Made by a program: the position numbers and the translations under genes. 64,000 bases of DNA from Arabidopsis thaliana (Eukaryota; Streptophyta; Magnoliopsida; Brassicales; Brassicaceae): NCBI RefSeq assembly GCF_000001735.4, contig NC_003075.7:12835001-12899000 (forward strand), read 5' to 3'. Below are positions 58,601 through 64,000 of the stretch, one piece after another; the stretch's first letter is position 1; each line of letters begins with the position of its first letter. The notes under the pieces are model-generated. The model worked only from the letters and a program-made list of their open reading frames with translations. It did no database searches and was not told the origin of the DNA.

Positions 58601-61600
58601 ATTTTCTGTAAGTTAGATTTATGACACTGAGATTTCCTTGTGTTCACATGTATTTGCTGCATTTGATAAAAGTATTCAAGGAATGCCAAGATACCTGGAA
58701 AGCCATCATAGTTGATGAATTTCAAGACACTAGCACAATGCAGTACAAGCTTTTACGAATGCTAGGCTCTCATAATCACATAACTATTGTTGGTGATGAT
58801 GATCAGGTGCGTTTTTTTCCACACAAAAATTACCTAATTTCAGTTGAATATTCGAAGTAAGTATGATGTATATTTTCTTGCAGTCCATCTTCGGTTTTAA
58901 CGGGGCAGACAGTTCAGGATTTGATTCATTTCGCCGAGATTTCCCAAACTACAAAGAGGTTTGGCTTTTTGAGGCTAACTCAATGATTATACCACATATG
59001 ATTAATTAGCTTGAGGAACCAAAAGCTCCCATTGAATTGTGAATGCATAACATTTATCTTACTGCTTCTGATTCAGGTCAGGCTTATAAAAAACTATCGC
59101 TCCTCCCGCCATATTGTGGAAGCCGCCTCTTCTATCATAAAAAACAATACGAAGCGGTGCCAATCAAAAAGCATTTCGTCTGAAAACTCCCAAGGATCGA
59201 AGGCAAGTTGAATTTTTCACTATGAGAAATCGCATCATTTAATCACTAAAGCACTAACTTTTTCGTGTTTTGTCCAGTTTAGATTACAGTCAAGGAATGC
59301 CATAATGAGGAAGCACAGTGTGCATATGTCATTGACAAAATAATTGAAATCACTAATGATGGCTCAACACCTTGTTGTTCCCATGGAGATATTGCTATTC
59401 TTTATAGGAGGCAGGTCAGTCCTTTTCTTTTCCTTGATGACATGCTGTTAGAATGTTTAAAATTTTAACATATTTACTTATGTGTTGGTAAACCATGAAT
59501 GTACTGATATTCAGGTGTCAGGTAAAGTGTTTCAAAATGCATTCCGCCAGAGAAAAATACCATTTAACGTTCATGGTGTTGCTTTCTACAGGAAAAAGGT
59601 AGATTGCCTCAGAAATATCTCATTTGTTAAACTGTTGCATGATCACTAAGTATCTCAATGTTTTGACATTGACAATTCATCCGCATGGTTATTGTAGCTT
59701 TATTTGTTTCGGACAATAAGCTCCATCTACTAAACATAACAGCTATCAACTTTTTCCACGTTAGGTTGTCCAAGTCATTTTGGCCATGCTGAAGACAACA
59801 TTTTCCGAATGTGATGATGCTTCTTATAGGCGAGTGTTTAAGGCATTACTTCCTTTTGAGAAAGAGGAAAAGAAAAGGGTGTGTACCTCATTTGGTCTCG
59901 TTTTATTTCATTTGCATGACTATCTACGATTTACTGCTTATTTCTCAGCTGAAGCTATCAGGACATAAGCTGTTTGTAATTAATTTATTACCACCGTTTG
60001 CAGATTATAGAACATATTGAAAAAATCTCCACTAGTAGGAAATGCAGCTTCATTTCAGCGGCAAGTGATATCTTCAATGCCAAGATTTCTGGTACCTTCA
60101 AGAGGTATTGCTTGATGAAATTCATTAAGAAAGCAATATAATACTGCTTTAGTTTTAATTCTGAATTGGGAATATCATTTGCTTTTAGGTTTTCTAACCA
60201 GGACATAGATACAAGATTTCTCATATAAGTGTGTCTGCTTTTATACATGATCCATACTATAGCGATACATATGGGTCGTTTTGTAATCCAGATGTAAGTA
60301 GTATTGTGTGTATATGTGTATATACAGATTCTAAGAATAGGATGCTGCACATTATATTCCCTCAGTATTGTTATTTTTATTCATGTTTGTCTCCTGTTAA
60401 GCTTCTTAAGTTAGTTTGAATTTGAATTAACCACAGGAGCCAGCTTACCCAGGGACGCAAAGTTTTGCAAACTCTTGACATGGTAGCAAAGCTGGTTGAT
60501 AGGGTAAGATATTTGTTTTCCGGTCCTTGAGATACTATGAACGCACTATCACTAGTTGAAGTGATCATGCTTATTTCAACTTAGCAGTACGAATCCCTTA
60601 CTTCTCATCTATTTACAGGAACAATCACTTTCAGCTGTAGTAACATGTGTGGCAAATATGATACCGCAGGTAATTAATTTTTCTGTCTTAAGTGATGACA
60701 TGCTTATAACTATTAACCAACATTGTCATCTCCGGAGTCATATATAGAAAATTATGCCGGGAACTTTTAGAATGTTTTGTTTGCTAATCAAGACATATAT
60801 ACAAAAATTGGACATTATGCTTGACAATTCAATCTCATTTTTGAAAGTTTGTAGAAATCGTGATTATAGGCTTAAGTTATAACTTTCACTGAAAATAGTT
60901 TTTGAACACGTGACTTTGCTTTGAAGATTTACTGTGTCTTTCCTTACAACTTTTAGAAATACCTTCTTGAGCAACGAGCAGTTGTGGATAATGATGGAGG
61001 AAAACTGCTTAATGAAGACAACGATCTTAGATCTGTAAGTGGGGAATCGTTTTTTTTCCAGTACTTATGTATGTATTAAAACTATTTTGGGGAATAATTT
61101 CCTGTTTTGCAGGTACTCCAGTACTTAATGGATGATGTAGCTGAGTTTATTTCCACTCATTGCACTACAACAGAAGAAGAGGATGCAATCAAAGAAAAAA
61201 AAGGCTGCAATCAACTTCATTCATTTATCAACTATATCTCCGAGCGGGAAACTGAAAATTTTCGTTCAAGAAGACGTGACAATGAAAATTCTGTCACATT
61301 GACCACCATTCATCAGGTGTTTTTCATCCACTCGAGCAGTTCACAGTTTGTTATCAATTGGTGTTAGAATTAGCTTCTTTAGGTAGTAATGGAAATATTG
61401 GCTAATATCTCTTGTATGTCTTTACGCAGTCGAAAGGTTTGGAATGGGACATAGTTTTCATAGTCAAGGTACATATCATCTTCTCTGGATTTCTTTGCCG
61501 AGTTATTGGCAGTTATGGACCAAGCAAGATATGAAATACTTTTTTTATAGAATCAATGAATAAAAAAGTCCTTGGCCCACTTTTAATCAATTTTTTGGTA

Positions 61601-63309
61601 AACAGGCTAATGAAAATGAAATTCCCCTATTACATGAGTCTAACGGCAATGCATCAGAGAGTGGAACCTCACTTGAGGTATCACTTTTCCTTCTCATGAA
61701 CTCTCTATCCGTTTCCCACCTCTGCGAACTCTACAAATATATATATTTAACCATGCATTGTCTGTTTAAATTGTAGGAGGAACGTCGCCTTCTGTATGTT
61801 GCTATGACTCGTGCTCGCAAGAAACTATTTTTTTTGTACGTGACAGTGGATTCGAACTGGCAGGTTAGTACTACACATGGTTTATGAATTAGTCCTCTCA
61901 AACTTTGTCTCTGACTAATGATGTTCTTCCATCTAGGTGCTCCAACCCTCACGATTTCTTAAAGAGATTCCAGGCCATCTTCTACAGGTTCAGGTCTCAG
62001 TCTGTTTGCAACTTTATGCATGATAATGTGATAGCACTAACAAGAACTCTCAATAATGTTCTGTAGGGAGACATGAGCGTAAATGACTGCAGAAAAGTTC
62101 ATGAAAATCTTCCTAACAAAACTGAGCAGAGTGTCTCCAGTTTTGGAACAGATATAAAACATGAAGAAAGTAAACTAACGGACAATGATGTGATGAACAT
62201 TCCAGAGGATTATGCCTCCGAGGAGTCAATAGCCGCATATGCACTCAATGGAAACAACTTTCTTAAGAGGTTACATGCTTAAAACGAACAGAACTATATA
62301 ATTTGGCACTCTTGGTCTGGTTCATGATTCAAAGGTGTAGAACTTTCATCCCAAACAGGTTTGATGTGGAGGTTAGATCAGTTGTCTCTCACTTATTTCA
62401 CAACTGGGCTAAGAAACAAGCATTCCAGGAACCAAAGAGGCTGATTGACAAGGTGAGTATCGCATACGCTGCAACATTTCTCCATCAACTAATGTAAGCG
62501 CCAGTCAATTTTCTTACTTCTTACTTCTTACCTTTCATGTCAATGTTTTCGTACATGCAGGTACGGTTTGTGATTGGTGAACGTTTGGCCATCAAGAAGA
62601 ACAAACACAAGGTTGTACGTCTATAGTCTTATTCACTATAACAAGTTCTGACAGTAGTTTTCTTGTTTGGTTACTTATTATGAAGCTTAATGGTAAAAGT
62701 CTACTGAGCCATACCGAGAGTTGAAATATGCTTTGGTCACTAACTGGATACTGCACTATTTTGTTAGGATGTCTTACGAGCTCTCAAATCATCATTGACT
62801 TCTGAGGAAGCGTTCCAATATGCAGAACATGTAAGCAATATTATCTGAAAAACACTGTTACACTAATGAATTGATAAAAAGGAAAACTGAGACGGTGCTC
62901 ATGTTCCTGTGTACTTTTGGGGATATCAGGTACTTAGGTGGGAACAACTTCCTGCAGACACACGGGCTCATATAGTGCGTGAGAAACAGGTAATACATAT
63001 AGCTGTTTTGAGAAAGCAAGAAGTTATAGGTTAACTCACTCCATAACCTTGGGAAAAAAAAATCTGTTTCAGGAACATTTCCAAAAACTGAGAATTGAAA
63101 ACTCAATGGGCACTTCGGAAGCAACGAGTAAACAGGTAAAAACTCATCAAGCTCTCACATTTTTGTCAACCGAAATATAGAACATCATACATTTTTGTTT
63201 ATGTTTTTTGAAATGGCAGATCGCATTTCTGCATAGTCTAGGATGCACAGTGGTCCCAACATCACGTCTCCATGCGTCCCGCTTGATTGAACAGTACAAA
63301 TCACTCTGA
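55694..63309 (+). CDS. SRS2: SRS2-type UvrD DNA helicase
   Basis: Twenty-nine exons (first 55694-55842, 56156-56825, 56922-56963, 57081-57244, 58005-58221; last 63220-63309) keep frame throughout and give 1149 aa, the known AtSRS2 (AT4G25120). Superfamily 1A 3'-5' helicase motifs in order: Q motif LNDRQRDAA, Walker A GPGSGKTSTM (268-277), Ia [75 protein letters not shown]. The N-terminal 250 residues are plant-specific and polar. Yeast Srs2 strips Rad51 filaments and limits recombination; the plant enzyme has been shown to unwind DNA and process recombination intermediates. Intron after exon 10 uses a GC donor. Exon 22 has two donors 6 bases apart (after 61987 or 61993); the downstream one gives 1149 aa. 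Intron 4 holds a MITE. Confidence 0.95.
57354..57759. mobile_element. Harbinger/Tourist-like MITE in SRS2 intron 4
   Basis: Terminal inverted repeats GGGGGTGTTATTCG (57354) and GAATAACACCACC (to 57759, the reverse complement with one or two mismatches, similarity continuing about 27 bases) are flanked by the direct repeat TTA at 57351-57353 and 57760-57762. Three-base TTA target duplication and GGGGGTGTTAT-type ends are typical of PIF/Harbinger MITEs. 406 bases, AT-rich, no transposase. The interior repeats GTGTTAT.. motifs (57465, 57511, 57545), suggesting internal subterminal repeats. It lies inside a 760-base intron and is spliced out. Confidence 0.8.
59203..59282 (+). other. GC-AG intron in SRS2
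   Basis: Exon 10 ends GGATCGAAG and the intron begins GCAAGTTG, a textbook GC donor (AAG|GCAAGT). With acceptor TTTAG at 59282 the frame continues as GSK then [15 protein letters not shown] alternative (donor 59207, acceptor after ATTACAG) would also stay in frame but uses a poor donor and shortens the protein by one residue. Confidence 0.75.
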
Positions 63310-63801
63310 GATTGTATGTGTTTATATATGTAGTCTCATACGTTCATATGTATTAAACAAAGGAGCCTGGAAATGATCTCGATTTCCTAATCTTAAATAT
63401 AAAAGAACAAACAATGGTAATTGTAATAGTGTATTTTGTGAAAGAAATGATGGAAACTGTTTTGGTGTTGACGTGAAATACACTCAAATGGCCATTCATG
63501 TATATTTGGATCCAAATGATGTTTCGACCATTGCTCAATCATTCATAACGTTGAATTGTCAAAACTCATAAATCAAAAGAAAACCCGAAATTGTTGAGAA
63601 CTTCCCAAATTGTATTACCAGTACTGTAGTATCAAATTGAAATTGATTTGGACAAAGCCTTGATTCATATAAGCATAGGATGCATCATAACCATTGGTTG
63701 CATAACAAAGACAAGAAACAAATGTGATCTACAGATTATTGTATTTTTCATGAGACAACTCACTTCTTTTTATGTGCTTGAGGGAAGACTGACTTAGTTT
63801 C
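63310..63801. other. Convergent spacer between SRS2 and PMSR4
   Basis: 3' UTRs of both genes; no other feature seen. Confidence 0.6.
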
Positions 63802-64000
63802 TTAGCCATAGCATCGGATTGGATCCTTGCAACCTTTCTCAGCTGATTGTCTTAAACCCATGCGACCCCCTTTTGCCAGGTATTGCTGGTGGTAATTTTC
63901 TGCTCTGTAGAATTTCGTAGCGGGAAGTATCTCTGTGACAATCCTCTTGTTCAATATCTTCTGCTGTTTCTCAACAGCTTCACGAGCTATGCGCTCTTGC
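63802..64000 (-). CDS. PMSR4: Peptide methionine sulfoxide reductase A, C-terminal end (partial)
   Basis: Last exon, cut by the window edge. The minus strand reads 66 codons from QERIAREAVEKQQKILNKRI through TEILPATKFYRAENYHQQYL to a TAA at 63802-63804. FYRAENYHQQYLAKGG and the tail KGCKDPIRCYG are characteristic of plant MsrA; the C-terminal cysteines take part in resolving the catalytic disulfide. MsrA reduces the S-form of methionine sulfoxide in oxidised proteins. PMSR4 (AT4G25130) is the plastid isoform; the transit peptide and catalytic GCFW motif are outside the window. Position next to SRS2 supports PMSR4 over its cytosolic paralogues. Confidence 0.9.
   Translation of the reverse strand, partial: QERIAREAVEKQQKILNKRIVTEILPATKFYRAENYHQQYLAKGGRMGLRQSAEKGCKDPIRCYG

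Noticed and set aside
1-64000. CRISPR arrays, operons, bacterial-type origins and rRNA genes
   Set aside because: Nuclear plant DNA with spliced genes; no spaced direct repeats of CRISPR type, no rRNA, and no tRNA that I could recognise by eye. A tRNA scan would be needed to exclude the last firmly.

Overview
The window looks like nuclear plant DNA from Arabidopsis, almost certainly A. thaliana chromosome 4 around loci AT4G24970 to AT4G25130. Short GT-AG introns, AT-rich spacers and known Arabidopsis proteins whose spliced lengths match the characterised ones support this: TPD1 176 aa, MUB3 118, AMY1 423, SWEET14 281, ACP4 137, CHLM 312, RBOHG 849, FSD1 212, MC2 418, SRS2 1149. Locus numbers and family names come from memory; exon boundaries were read from splice signals and reading frame.

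Layout. 1-449 (+) is the 3' end of a MORC-type GHKL ATPase gene. 3220-4619 (+) is TPD1, an anther cell-fate ligand. 4.2-14.6 kb is an accessory region built from local duplications: three small secreted S1-type (self-incompatibility-like) genes, a fourth broken one, a broken copy of TPD1 exon 3 with its 3' flank, and whole and fragmentary copies of a UMAMIT (nodulin MtN21) transporter gene, with a Helitron-like AT-rich block between them. 14.9-21.4 kb (-) holds MUB3, AMY1 and SWEET14. 25.8-26.9 kb (-) is an intronless G-patch/KOW gene of the MOS2 type. 30.3-43.1 kb (+) holds a conserved unknown membrane protein, a CASP-like protein, plastid acyl carrier protein ACP4, a coiled-coil caldesmon-like protein with a coding minisatellite, and CHLM of chlorophyll synthesis. 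43.9-55 kb (-) holds RBOHG, FSD1 and metacaspase MC2. 55.7-63.3 kb (+) is the 29-exon UvrD/SRS2 helicase gene. 63.8-64 kb (-) is the 3' end of a peptide methionine sulfoxide reductase (PMSR4).

The genes are independent plant transcription units, not operons. Some share themes: superoxide production and removal sit side by side (RBOHG, FSD1) next to a cell-death regulator (MC2); AMY1 and SWEET14 both act on sugars outside or across the plasma membrane; ACP4 and CHLM are plastid biosynthetic enzymes. The most unusual part is the TPD1/S1/UMAMIT duplication array, which mixes live secreted-protein genes with chimeric relics. Other points worth a look are a 126-bp in-frame minisatellite, a GC-AG intron, a Harbinger-type MITE inside an SRS2 intron, tandem splice donors 6 nt apart, and a cluster of copper-response GTAC cores upstream of FSD1.
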